Below are positions 1-7,252 of a stretch of DNA of 8,747 nt, one piece after another (within the stretch, counting starts at the first letter, position 1; every line of letters begins with the position of its first letter). Below the pieces are notes generated by a model. It was not told the origin of the DNA and did not search any database. It worked only from the letters and a program-made list of their open reading frames with translations. Position numbers and translations under genes: made by a program. This stretch comes from Betaproteobacteria bacterium (lineage in GTDB: Bacteria > Pseudomonadota > Gammaproteobacteria > Burkholderiales > Rhodocyclaceae), in assembly GCA_028065725.1 (NCBI GenBank), contig JAPTVL010000276.1:1-8747 (forward strand), given 5' to 3'.

Positions 1-38
1 ATCTGGGGTGGCCTGTTCGGGTCGTAATGGATGGCCGA

Positions 39-287
39 CTACCGGATGTCGGTGGTTACGCTATTTATAACCCCCGTGGTGGGTTGCTCTAGGACGGTTG
101 TGGTGCCTGGTGTCGCCACTTGCTGCTGGGGGCCTTCCATTTTCTGCATTGCGGCTACCCCCCGCTTTTCTTTCTCTTCGAGTGCCAAGATAGTTGCAGT
201 TGTAGCGCCGAATAGCGCCAAAAGTCCCAGGGCAAAGCCTATGGCAAAGAACCCGCGTTGTTTTGCCTGTGTTTTCAGAATTTTCAT
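39..287 (-). CDS. small single-span membrane protein, unknown function
   Basis: I do not recognise this 82-residue protein. It has a basic N-terminus (Lys2, Lys5, Lys9, Arg11), one hydrophobic segment at about residues 13-35 rich in Ala, Gly and Leu, a charged stretch EEKEKRG (37-43), and a polar Gln/Thr/Pro-rich tail without Cys. This predicts a short inner-membrane anchor with a soluble tail. The N-terminus KQRGFFAIG loosely resembles a prepilin peptidase site (Gly12/Phe13), but the Glu usual at +5 is Gly17, so a pilin role is doubtful. The start is ATG with only a weak A-rich ribosome-binding stretch (AAAAGAAAT) upstream. It lies 191 bp downstream of the response regulator gene on the same strand, just after a cluster of palindromes, which suggests it could be a target of that regulator (inference). 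A competing minus-strand frame over the same bases lacks a plausible protein pattern. Confidence 0.6.
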   Translation of the reverse strand: MKILKTQAKQRGFFAIGFALGLLALFGATTATILALEEKEKRGVAAMQKMEGPQQQVATPGTTTVLEQPTTGVINSVTTDIR

Positions 288-387
288 GATTATTTCTTTT
301 AGTTAGATCGGATATTCGGGATGGTCGCGGCACATCGGATGGTGTTTCCGTTGTGACCGTGGCTAGACGTACTGTATTTCCCGACGT

Positions 388-439
388 CCCGATCAACCAT
401 CGGGGAAAACCCTGATGTCCAATAGGTGATTCCCCTATT
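388..439. promoter_or_regulatory. cluster of palindromes, candidate response-regulator operator
   Basis: Three inverted repeats crowd into 52 bp between the response regulator gene and the small membrane protein gene. The first, at 421-439, is AATAGGTGATTCCCCTATT, in which 8 of 9 base pairs match around one central base. The second, at 398-417, is CATCGGGGAAAACCCTGATG, with 7 of 8 arm pairs around AAAA. The third pairs CCCGAT (388-393) with ATCGGG (399-404) and shares an arm with the second. The first two centres lie about 22 bp apart, roughly two helical turns, as expected for dimers bound on one face of DNA. No T-run follows on the minus strand, so a terminator is less likely. I found no convincing sigma-70 promoter nearby. 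Assignment to the adjacent LuxR-type regulator is inference. Confidence 0.45.
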
Positions 440-478
440 CTCGGCAGGAGATGTCCTATGAAAGGACTGGAATGTTGT

Positions 479-1153
479 TCAACCCGCTTCCAGCAATTGA
501 ACGGCGAACCGAACCATATCCCGGCCGTTCTTCAGTTGAAGTTTTTCCTTAAGGTTGGCGCGATGGGCTTCGATGGTCTTGATACTGCGATTGAGTTTTT
601 CGGCAATCTGGCGGGTGCCGAAACCGAGCCCGATCAAGTGCAGGATTTCAAACTCGCGTTCGCTCAAGCCGGCAAGGGGAGACTCGCCATCGCTGCGAGA
701 CGTCACCAGCCGCTGCGTTAAGACGCTGTGCATTGCAGCGCTGAGGTAAATATTTCCCGCTAAAACCTGTTGTACGGCTAGCAGAATATCCTTGGTGCCT
801 TCCTGCTTCATGAGGTAGCCGTTGGCGCCAGCACGCAAGGCGCGTTCCGCGAACAGGGATTCATCATGCATGCTCAGAGTAAGTATCGCGAGCTCCGGGT
901 AGCGCTGGCGCAGAATTTTAATCAACCCCAAGCCCGAATCTCCATCGAGCGAAATGTCGACAATGGCCAGATTATGCGAACAAATCGACATGGCCGCCAA
1001 CGCCTCCTGAGCGTCGGACGCCTGGCAGCAAAGATGGAGGTTGTCCTGAAGGTTGAGAAACTGGACCATGCCCTCCCGCACGATGGGATGGTCGTCAACC
1101 ATCAGGATGCGGGCTTTAGCGTGCCCGCCTATCTTGTCCTTGTCGCTGCTCAC
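479..1153 (-). CDS. NarL/FixJ-family response regulator (receiver + LuxR HTH)
   Basis: This 224-residue DNA-binding response regulator is the normal length for the NarL/FixJ family. The receiver domain spans about residues 14-130, with the acidic pair Asp20/Asp21 (MVDDHP), phospho-acceptor Asp66 (AIVDISLDG), switch residue Ser94 (LTLSMHD) and conserved Lys116 (GYLMKQEG). The C-terminal LuxR helix-turn-helix runs about 160-210 (LSEREFEILHLIGLG, then the recognition region RSIKTIEAHRANLKEKL). The start is GTG, chosen because AAAGGGGAG lies 6 bases upstream. The gene overlaps the 3' end of the histidine kinase by 38 bp, so the two are co-transcribed and probably translationally coupled. Phosphorylation by that kinase is the expected input. 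Targets are unknown; the palindromes just downstream and the ureide operon upstream are candidates. Confidence 0.93.
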   Translation of the reverse strand: MSSDKDKIGGHAKARILMVDDHPIVREGMVQFLNLQDNLHLCCQASDAQEALAAMSICSHNLAIVDISLDGDSGLGLIKILRQRYPELAILTLSMHDESLFAERALRAGANGYLMKQEGTKDILLAVQQVLAGNIYLSAAMHSVLTQRLVTSRSDGESPLAGLSEREFEILHLIGLGFGTRQIAEKLNRSIKTIEAHRANLKEKLQLKNGRDMVRFAVQLLEAG

Positions 1154-2792
1154 GCTGTGCTCCCCTTTGGGCCGGATAAATGATGGCGACAGTCGTACCG
1201 CCTTGTGTGTTTCTCTCTATTTCAAGGAAACCCCCGAGCAGGCTTGCCCGTGCGCGCAGGCTATGCATACCCAGCCCCTGCTCGACACGTTCCGGATCGA
1301 ATCCGATGCCATCGTCACTGACCGAGAGACGATGGTTTCCATTGACACAGGCCAGATCAATCCGCAGATGGCGGGCCTGGCTGTGCTTGATCGCGTTATT
1401 GATGGCTTCCTGGGCAACCCGGTACAAATTGATCGCGGCCAGCGGGTCGCGCACTCGCGCATCCGGATCGGCGCGGAGAACACAGCTTATTCCTTTTAGC
1501 GCCCGGGTATTGTCCGCCAACTCATCGAGCGCCGTCGAGATGCCTTGGAATTCCAATGCTGCCGGGTAAAGCCCTCTGGCAATCCGACGGGTCATGTCGA
1601 TCGACTGGTTGACTAATTCCACGATTCGCTGCGCCGCGACGGCTTCCGGTTGCGCGCGATCATCGAGTTTCGACTGCAAAGTCGCCCCGAAGAATGCAAT
1701 GCTGGTCAGGTGCTGGCCCAGGCCATCGTGTAATTCCCGGCCTATGCTTTTCTGCTGCGCTTCGCTGACCTGGGTCAACGCGGCTTCCAAGCGTTGGCGT
1801 TCGGCCATTTCCTGCTCCAGGCCGGCATTGGTTTGTGCCAATTCTTCGGTGCGTTCTCTGACCCGTTGTTCCAATTCGTCGTGCGCGCTTTTGATCTCCG
1901 CCTGCGCGCGACGTTCTTCGGCGCTGGAGGCGGCTAACAGCAGTCCGGTCACGGCAACCACGTTGACGAACAAGCACCAGCCTACCAGGCTGTCCACGGG
2001 CGAACCGACAGCAAAGGGCCCGGTTCCCTGGGTTGTACCCCAGATGGCCAGCACCGAGATGGCACCTGTAACCAGGATGACCCCCCAATAATCAAAGCGG
2101 AGCGCCCCCCAAATGACGAAGGGGAAGACGGCAAGTGCCGCCGGATAGTAGCCATGGCCCGCCAACTCGGGGGTGGCAAAAATCATGTAGCTGACGACCA
2201 GGAGAGTCGCGAACAGGCCCACGGCCTCGACTGTTTTCAGCGTTGAAAGAACCGGGCGAGGATGGGTCAACCAGACTAACAGGGGCGGCGCGACCACGAG
2301 CACGCCCATCATGTCGCCAAGCCACCACATCAACCACACCGAGGCATAGTCGCCGAAAGAAACAAGGCCTCCCAGGGACAAGGTGGCTACGCCGACAAAT
2401 GCGCTGAGCGTCGTACTGCAAACGGCGGCCAGGATGATCAAGGCGAATACGTCGCGACGGCGGTCCAGCGTGTTCCGAAAGCGGGCCAGGCGTTGCAACA
2501 GGAAGGCCCCGGCCAATGCCGCCAGAACATTTCCAATGGCGATGCCGGCGGCGAGAAGAATCGGTAACCCCGTCCAGGCATTCGCCAGAAAAGCGCCCAG
2601 GGCAATACCAAAAGCCATGCGGTAGCCAAAAATCAGGATAGCCACCAGCGCAATCCCGCTCGGCGGCCAGACCAGCGTAACCGTGCTGCCGACAACGGCA
2701 AACATCAGCCCGGCTTGTGCCGCAGCGAAATACAGCAAGGCCACGCCGGTTAAGCGGGCGAAGAAAACGGCGTCCATTTCACAGTTCTTCAT
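1116..2792 (-). CDS. MASE1-domain sensor histidine kinase (NarX/DegS class)
   Basis: This 558-residue membrane sensor kinase has an N-terminal MASE1-type integral membrane sensor at about residues 10-290 with roughly eight hydrophobic segments. Typical motifs are VWPPSGIAL (41-49) and WWLGDMMGVLVVAPPLL (166-182). A coiled-coil linker follows at about 292-345 (AEERRAQAEIKSAHDELEQR and onward). The HisKA_3 dimerisation domain carries the phospho-acceptor His355 in GRELHDGLGQ. The ATPase domain shows the N-box QEAINNAIKHSQ (461-472), G1 box SDDGIGFDP (492-500) and G2 box GLGMHSLRARASLLGG (506-521). All catalytic motifs look intact. The ligand of MASE1 domains is generally unknown. The chosen ATG has GGAAG about 10 bases upstream; Met6 is an alternative start. 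It begins 63 bp after the allophanate hydrolase gene on the same strand with no clear terminator or promoter between, so read-through from the ureide operon is possible. Confidence 0.93.
   Translation of the reverse strand: MKNCEMDAVFFARLTGVALLYFAAAQAGLMFAVVGSTVTLVWPPSGIALVAILIFGYRMAFGIALGAFLANAWTGLPILLAAGIAIGNVLAALAGAFLLQRLARFRNTLDRRRDVFALIILAAVCSTTLSAFVGVATLSLGGLVSFGDYASVWLMWWLGDMMGVLVVAPPLLVWLTHPRPVLSTLKTVEAVGLFATLLVVSYMIFATPELAGHGYYPAALAVFPFVIWGALRFDYWGVILVTGAISVLAIWGTTQGTGPFAVGSPVDSLVGWCLFVNVVAVTGLLLAASSAEERRAQAEIKSAHDELEQRVRERTEELAQTNAGLEQEMAERQRLEAALTQVSEAQQKSIGRELHDGLGQHLTSIAFFGATLQSKLDDRAQPEAVAAQRIVELVNQSIDMTRRIARGLYPAALEFQGISTALDELADNTRALKGISCVLRADPDARVRDPLAAINLYRVAQEAINNAIKHSQARHLRIDLACVNGNHRLSVSDDGIGFDPERVEQGLGMHSLRARASLLGGFLEIERNTQGGTTVAIIYPAQRGAQREQRQGQDRRAR
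1160..1168 (-). promoter_or_regulatory. Shine-Dalgarno site fixing the GTG start of the response regulator
   Basis: On the minus strand the bases read AAAGGGGAG, 6 bases before a GTG codon at 1153. It lies inside the last codons of the histidine kinase gene. It supports an overlapping GTG start rather than a later start, since the receiver domain begins only about 14 codons into the protein. Confidence 0.7.
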
Positions 2793-2855
2793 GTGAACAG
2801 ACTTCCGATGAACATGTTTCGACTGTCTCTTCAGGGTCTAGCGGAGTCATTGAAC

Positions 2856-4649
2856 TCAACTTCCCTGCCCTGCCAGCCACGCCCGCCAGCCGCCGTACTG
2901 CGTGATGTCCTGTGCATTAGCCACACCGATGGGCTCGCAGATGAAACCGTTCACCACCGACCCGTCAGCCAGATCAAGCTTGCCGATGCCGAGCGGCGCA
3001 GGAATGCCGGCGACGAAGGAGCCGAACTGGCTGGCGGGCATTTCCCAGACTTCGCAGGCGATTGATGCGCCGCCCGCTTCCACCTTGATGAGACCGGGGC
3101 GCTTGCCGTCGGGCAGGGCGTAGAAGCGGTATTTGGGCGCGGTCTGCGCCGCCGCTACCAGGCGTGCGTTGCGCTCGGTGAGCTGATGATTGAGCGGTAG
3201 CCCGCTCAGATGAGCGCCGACGACGGCGATGCGCACCTGACCATCCGGCAGCAAATTCAAGTTCTCGGCAGGCGGCAGCGCGTGGGTCGTGGCGCCTAGC
3301 TTGCCGCCGAGTGCCTGCTGCATTTTTGACCCCAGATGCAGCAGCGGGCCGTCCTGATGCGGCGGCGCGATCAGGGTCACGCCGAACGGCAGGCCGTCGT
3401 TATAAAACCCGGCCGGCACCGCGGTGGCGGCGAGGTCGAGCAGGTTCATGAAGTTGGTGTAGTAGCCCAGGCTGGCGTTGAGGCGGATCGGATCGGACTG
3501 CATCTCGTCCACGCGATAGATCGTGCCGGCGGTGGGGGTGAGCAGCACGTCGATGTCGTTCCACACGGCGTCGCACACGCGCTTGAACGTGCGCAGCTTG
3601 TAGAGATGGGCGAAGGCGTCGGCGGCGCTGATGTCGCGGCCGCCGGCGATGATTTCGCGCACCGGCGGAAAGACCTTCTCGGGCTGCGCGTCGAAGAAGT
3701 CGCGGATGGCGAGGTAGCGCTCGGCGACCCAGGGGCCGCCGTAGAGCAGGCGCGCGGTTTCGAGGAAGGGGGCGAGGTCGACTTCCAGCGGCGTGCCACC
3801 AAGCGATTTCATCCTGGCCACCGCTTCGCCGAACAGCCGTGCCGCCTCGGCGTTGCCGAAAAATTCAAGATCCTTCTGCATCGGCACGCCGAAACGGAAG
3901 CCGGCCGCGCGGCCGAAGTCGAAGCCATGCGGCGCCAACGGGCGCGAGTATTCGTCCTCGGCATCGAAACCGGCGGCAACCGCCAGCACGCGTTCGGCAT
4001 CCTCGGCGGTGAGCGCGAAGATCGACACCGCATCGAGCGAGCGACAGGCGGGCACCACGCCGCGCGTGGACAGAGCGCCGCAGCTCGGCTTGTGGCCGAC
4101 GAGGTTGTTGAACGCGGCGGGCACGCGGCCGGAGCCGGCGGTGTCGGTGCCGAGCGAGAAGCTCGCCAGGCCCAGCGCCACCGCGACCGCGGAGCCGGAA
4201 CTGGAACCGCCGGAGATGTACTCGGGGTCGAAGGCATTGCGGCAGGCGCCGTAGGGCGAGCGGGTGCCGTTCAAGCCGGTGGCGAACTGGTCGAGATTGG
4301 TCTTGCCGAGCGGGATCGCGCCGGCGTCGATCAGGCGCTGCACGACCGTGGCGTGCCTGTCCGGCATGTAAGCGTACTCGGGACAACCGGCGGTGGTCGG
4401 CAGGCCGGCGAGATCGATGTTGTCCTTGATCGCGAAGGGAATGCCGTAGAGCGGCAGGCTGGCGATGTCCTGGCCTTCGAGGGCGCGTGCGTAGGCACGC
4501 AAGGCATCGGCATCGAGGCGGCTGATCCAGATGCGGTGGGTGTCCTCGCCGACGAGGCGGTCAAGCAGGGATTCCACCAGGGCGAGCGGCGTGAGTTCGC
4601 CGGACTGGTAGCGTTGGCGCAGGGTGGCGATATCGAGGTCGGAGGTCAT
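2856..4649 (-). CDS. atzF: allophanate hydrolase
   Basis: This cytoplasmic enzyme hydrolyses allophanate (urea-1-carboxylate) to carbon dioxide and ammonia, the last step of biuret breakdown. At 597 residues it has the full family length. The N-terminal amidase-signature domain (about 1-440) shows the Ser-cisSer-Lys triad: Lys75 (PFAIKDN), Ser149 (SGGSSSGSA) and nucleophile Ser173 (GTDTAGSGRVP). The Lys-Ser and Ser-Ser spacings of 74 and 24 match those I recall for AtzF. The C-terminal domain (about 470-597) is the allophanate-hydrolase-specific domain (VVGAHLSGLPLNHQL; IPAPLGIGKLDLADG), which separates it from generic Asp/Glu-tRNA amidotransferase-like amidases. It is the last ureide gene, 66 bp after the cupin gene, with no strong ribosome-binding site seen. 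No urea carboxylase lies beside it, which points to biuret hydrolysis as its allophanate source. Its GC content looks higher than that of the two-component genes. Confidence 0.93.
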   Translation of the reverse strand: MTSDLDIATLRQRYQSGELTPLALVESLLDRLVGEDTHRIWISRLDADALRAYARALEGQDIASLPLYGIPFAIKDNIDLAGLPTTAGCPEYAYMPDRHATVVQRLIDAGAIPLGKTNLDQFATGLNGTRSPYGACRNAFDPEYISGGSSSGSAVAVALGLASFSLGTDTAGSGRVPAAFNNLVGHKPSCGALSTRGVVPACRSLDAVSIFALTAEDAERVLAVAAGFDAEDEYSRPLAPHGFDFGRAAGFRFGVPMQKDLEFFGNAEAARLFGEAVARMKSLGGTPLEVDLAPFLETARLLYGGPWVAERYLAIRDFFDAQPEKVFPPVREIIAGGRDISAADAFAHLYKLRTFKRVCDAVWNDIDVLLTPTAGTIYRVDEMQSDPIRLNASLGYYTNFMNLLDLAATAVPAGFYNDGLPFGVTLIAPPHQDGPLLHLGSKMQQALGGKLGATTHALPPAENLNLLPDGQVRIAVVGAHLSGLPLNHQLTERNARLVAAAQTAPKYRFYALPDGKRPGLIKVEAGGASIACEVWEMPASQFGSFVAGIPAPLGIGKLDLADGSVVNGFICEPIGVANAQDITQYGGWRAWLAGQGS

Positions 4650-4715
4650 TTCAGTCGATTTTGATAGGCGGGTGAGCGGGGACGAATCGGTATCCCGTCT
4701 GGTTCAAGGCATACT

Positions 4716-5072
4716 CTACACAAATTGCACAGGCGCCTCCCAGACCGCCAGTACCACGCAGCCTTCCAGGCTGGCGACACTGTGCCGCGACCGAGGAAAA
4801 CTCACCAGCAGGGTACCCGCGTGATAGATCCCGCGTTCGTCCTGCTGCGACCCGGCCAGAATCTGGATGTACTCCATGCCCGTGTGCAAATGCTCAGGCA
4901 CCCTTGCGCCGGGGGCATAACGCAGCAGAGCCAGCTTGGTATGGCCTGCCGCATCCCGATAAAGCGGACTGACCTCCACCCCGGGGCCCAGCGGCTCCCA
5001 GGAAAATTCGGCCAACCGCCGGGGAATCGAGGCGAGATCGGCCAGGACAAAATTGCTAGCGTTCTCAGTCAT
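4716..5072 (-). CDS. ChrR-like cupin domain protein, function unknown
   Basis: This 118-residue single-domain cupin resembles the cupin half of ChrR anti-sigma factors (W-E-P-L-x-P-G-V start at residues 25-32, then [17 protein letters not shown]). Likely metal ligands are His61, His63, Glu67 and, in the second cupin motif (FPRSRHSV), His97. It lacks the N-terminal zinc-binding anti-sigma domain of ChrR and no sigma factor gene is nearby, so an anti-sigma role is not supported. It overlaps the end of the upstream hydrolase gene by 8 bp and has AGGG 5 bases before its ATG, so it is clearly part of the operon. Sitting between two hydrolases and allophanate hydrolase, it could be a metal-dependent accessory enzyme acting on an unstable carboxylated ureide, or a small-molecule sensor. 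Both are speculation; only the fold assignment is well supported. Confidence 0.8.
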   Translation of the reverse strand: MTENASNFVLADLASIPRRLAEFSWEPLGPGVEVSPLYRDAAGHTKLALLRYAPGARVPEHLHTGMEYIQILAGSQQDERGIYHAGTLLVSFPRSRHSVASLEGCVVLAVWEAPVQFV

Positions 5073-5736
5073 AGGCGCCCTGCAATCCTTCGATCACTGC
5101 ATCACATGAGGCCGCCCAGCCGACGATGCCACCCTGCGCAGCAATCATATCCAGCGTGGCTTGCTTGAATTCCGGAAAGTAGCTCTCCGTCCCATCTTCC
5201 ACCAGCAAGCATTCGTAGCCGCGATCGTTGGCTTCCCGCATGGTGGTCTGCACGCACACCTCGGTGGTGACGCCGGTAAACAGCAGGTGGGTCACGCCCA
5301 ACTGCTGCAATATTTCCTGTAGCGGCGTGGCATAGAACGCGCCCTTGCCCGGCTTGGCAATCTCGACCTCGCCAGGTAAGGGCGTGAGCGCGTCGATGAT
5401 CGCGTTGCCGGGCTCGCCGTCCACCAGCAGCCGTCCCATCGGTCCTGCATCCCCAATCTTCAGGCGGCAGTCGCCGCGCAGCCGTTTGGAAGGCGGGCAG
5501 TCAGACAAGTCGGGACGGTGAGCTTCGCGGGTATGGATTACCGGCAGCCCCAGCCGGCGGGCCGTCGCCAGCAGACGGGCGATCTCCGGTACGCAGGCTT
5601 GCAGGCGGCTCACGTCGTTGCCCAAGGCGTCGCCGAAGCCGCCCGGCTCGACGAAGTCCCGCTGCATGTCGATGATCACCAGGGCAGGCGGGCGCTCGGG
5701 GAGCGCATAGGGGTAGGGTCGGGCGTCAATGTGCAT
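5065..5736 (-). CDS. isochorismatase-like cysteine hydrolase, candidate triuret hydrolase
   Basis: This 223-residue cysteine hydrolase is a paralogue of the biuret hydrolase encoded about 1.5 kb upstream in the same operon. Its catalytic triad is Asp23 (VIIDMQRDF), Lys128 ([12 protein letters not shown]) and Cys161 ([18 protein letters not shown]). Shared blocks include HRPDLSD (73-79), the GEPG turn (107-110) and KPGKG. It departs from the biuret hydrolase in the C-terminal third, where [20 protein letters not shown] replaces the [16 protein letters not shown] block, so its substrate probably differs. A triuret hydrolase (TrtA) of this superfamily paired with BiuH is known from Herbaspirillum, making triuret the leading guess; another linear ureide is possible. 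The start at 5736 was chosen because GGAGAAG lies 6 bases upstream; the frame stays open to an ATG at 5856, but that extension is antisense-quality sequence inside the ATPase gene. It overlaps the ATPase gene by 11 bp and the cupin gene by 8 bp. Confidence 0.85.
   Translation of the reverse strand: MHIDARPYPYALPERPPALVIIDMQRDFVEPGGFGDALGNDVSRLQACVPEIARLLATARRLGLPVIHTREAHRPDLSDCPPSKRLRGDCRLKIGDAGPMGRLLVDGEPGNAIIDALTPLPGEVEIAKPGKGAFYATPLQEILQQLGVTHLLFTGVTTEVCVQTTMREANDRGYECLLVEDGTESYFPEFKQATLDMIAAQGGIVGWAASCDAVIEGLQGAYD
5239..5277. repeat. direct repeat copy 1: catalytic-Cys codons shared by the two hydrolase genes
   Basis: This 39-bp stretch encodes the region around the catalytic Cys161 of the trtA-like hydrolase. 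It matches 7411-7449 in biuH at 36 of 39 positions by eye, in the same orientation. It reflects shared ancestry plus strong protein constraint, and offers a short patch for recombination between the paralogues. Confidence 0.6.
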
Positions 5737-7252
5737 GCGCGTCTTCTCCATGGCCCGCCATATGGCGGCCGATGACGATGGGGTCGGCTGCATCCGGCGT
5801 GGTTTCATACACCAGCCGCCCGCCGGACATGACGAGGATGCGGTCGGCCAATTCAAGGATTTCGTCGAGATCCTCGCTGACCAGCAACACAGCCGCGCCG
5901 GCGTTGCGTGCGGCCATGATGCGGGCGTGTATCTCGGTCACGGCGGTGAAATCAAGACCGAAGCAGGGGTTGGCCACCACCAGCACATTGGGTTGCTCCC
6001 CCAGTTCGCGGGCGAGAATGGCCCGCTGGACATTGCCGCCCGAGAGATCGCCGATGGGGGCGTGTGGGCCCGGCGTACGCACCTTGAAATCGGCGATGGC
6101 CCGCGCGGCCGCCGCGGCCATTTCGCCCCGGCGCAGAAAGCCGTGCAGGCTGTAGGGTGCCTGATCGAAGCGGCGAAAGGCGAGGTTTTCCGCCACGCTC
6201 ATACGCGGCACGCTGGCGTTGCGCAGCGGCTCTTCGGGCAGGCAGTGAAAACGGTGACGCAACATATCTTGGCGACGGCCATGGTAGGTCTCGTCCATGA
6301 CCCGGATTTCCCCGCTCACCGGCAGGCGCTGTCCGGCCAGGGCCTCCACCAGTTCGCGCTGACCATTGCCGGACACGCCTGCGATGCCGACGATCTCGCC
6401 TGCCTTCACGTGCAGCGACAAGTCATATACCGCAGTCATACCGCTGTCGTCCTCCACGGCAAGGCCAGTGATGCCCAGCTTCACCGGCTGTTCAGCCAGC
6501 GCCTCCCGGGCGAGCGCCGCCTGGGAGAATTCGCTGCCCACCATCATTTCCGCCAGTTGTTTCACATCCACCTCGGCCACTTGGGCCGATCCCGCATATT
6601 TACCGCGGCGCAGCACCGTGACATCGTCGGCGTAGGTCATCACTTCGCGGAACTTGTGGGTGATGATCAGCACGCTCAAGGCGGCCTCGCGCGTCATGCC
6701 GCGGATGCGCCCCAGCACCTCGTCCGCCTCGTCGGGGGTGAGCACCGAAGTGGGTTCGTCGAGAATCAACACTCTCACATCGAGCAGAAGCTGCTTGACG
6801 ATCTCAAGCTTCTGTTTTTCGCCTGCTGCCAGATGGTTCACGGAAACATCCAGCGGCAATTGAAAAGGCATCTTCTGCATGCGCTCGCCGATTGTCCGGC
6901 GTTCCTGTTTCCAGTCGATCACGGCGGGCAGGTGAGGGCGGGCCAGCACCAGATTCTCGAGCACGGTCATGTTGGGAATCAGGGTGAAGTGCTGGTAGAC
7001 CATGCCAATGCCCAGGTCATGGGCTTCGCGCGGGTTGCCAATGGTCTGCTGGTGTTCGCCCAGCAAGACCTCGCCCTCATCGGGCGGGTAGAAACCGACG
7101 ATGCACTTCACCAGGGTGCTCTTGCCGGCTCCATTCTCGCCCAGCAAGGCATGGATGCTGCCCCGCCGGAGTTTCAGCGATACCCGGTCCAGCGCCAGCA
7201 GTTCGCCGAAGTGCTTGCTGACGTTGATGGCTTCGAGCGCCAGACTGCTCAT
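5726..7252 (-). CDS. ABC transporter ATPase, fused two-domain, BMP/nucleoside type
   Basis: This 508-residue cytoplasmic ATPase energises the membrane transporter whose permease lies upstream. It contains two ABC domains in tandem, as in sugar and BMP-type (YufO/NupA-like) nucleoside importers. Domain 1 (about 5-240) has Walker [10 protein letters not shown] (38-46), Q-loop Gln87, signature LAAGEKQ (141-147), Walker [10 protein letters not shown] (161-169) and switch His199. Domain 2 (about 258-500) has a degenerate Walker A (GVSGNGQRE, 292-300), a good signature LSGGN (403-407) and a Walker B in which the acidic pair is lost ([12 protein letters not shown]). This asymmetry is usual for the family. 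Its ATG overlaps the biuH stop in an ATGA junction, with no clear ribosome-binding site, so translational coupling is likely. Location between two ureide hydrolases suggests biuret, triuret or a related ureide as cargo (inference). Confidence 0.93.
   Translation of the reverse strand: MSSLALEAINVSKHFGELLALDRVSLKLRRGSIHALLGENGAGKSTLVKCIVGFYPPDEGEVLLGEHQQTIGNPREAHDLGIGMVYQHFTLIPNMTVLENLVLARPHLPAVIDWKQERRTIGERMQKMPFQLPLDVSVNHLAAGEKQKLEIVKQLLLDVRVLILDEPTSVLTPDEADEVLGRIRGMTREAALSVLIITHKFREVMTYADDVTVLRRGKYAGSAQVAEVDVKQLAEMMVGSEFSQAALAREALAEQPVKLGITGLAVEDDSGMTAVYDLSLHVKAGEIVGIAGVSGNGQRELVEALAGQRLPVSGEIRVMDETYHGRRQDMLRHRFHCLPEEPLRNASVPRMSVAENLAFRRFDQAPYSLHGFLRRGEMAAAAARAIADFKVRTPGPHAPIGDLSGGNVQRAILARELGEQPNVLVVANPCFGLDFTAVTEIHARIMAARNAGAAVLLVSEDLDEILELADRILVMSGGRLVYETTPDAADPIVIGRHMAGHGEDAHAH
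5743..5749 (-). promoter_or_regulatory. Shine-Dalgarno site deciding the start of the trtA-like gene
   Basis: GGAGAAG on the minus strand lies 6 bases before the ATG at 5736. An in-frame ATG at 5751 overlaps this site and has no comparable ribosome-binding sequence, so 5736 is preferred. The sequence ATGGAGAA also precedes the biuH start, so both paralogues carry the same initiation context. Confidence 0.65.

Noticed and set aside
453..467. Short hairpin GTCCT/AGGAC after the response regulator as a terminator
   Set aside because: The stem is only 5 bp and no T-run follows on the minus strand.
3336..4664. 442-codon open frame on the plus strand
   Set aside because: Antisense to atzF, low-complexity Ala/Gly/Glu/Arg composition with no recognisable motif; the opposite strand shows a complete allophanate hydrolase.
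4650..4715. Promoter or terminator in the gap before atzF
   Set aside because: I found no paired -35/-10 hexamers with suitable spacing and no stable hairpin with a T-run; the gap is compatible with simple read-through.
4716..5072. Anti-sigma factor ChrR
   Set aside because: Only the cupin domain is present; the N-terminal zinc-binding anti-sigma domain and a partner sigma factor gene are missing.
5737..5856. 40-residue N-terminal extension of the trtA-like hydrolase
   Set aside because: It overlaps the end of the ATPase gene, its residues look like an out-of-frame reading, and a good ribosome-binding site supports the start at 5736, which also gives the usual family length.
5726..7252. Loss-of-function decay in the second ATPase domain
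   Set aside because: The degenerate Walker A and Walker B of the second domain are typical for fused BMP-type and sugar-type importer ATPases, so this is not evidence of a pseudogene.
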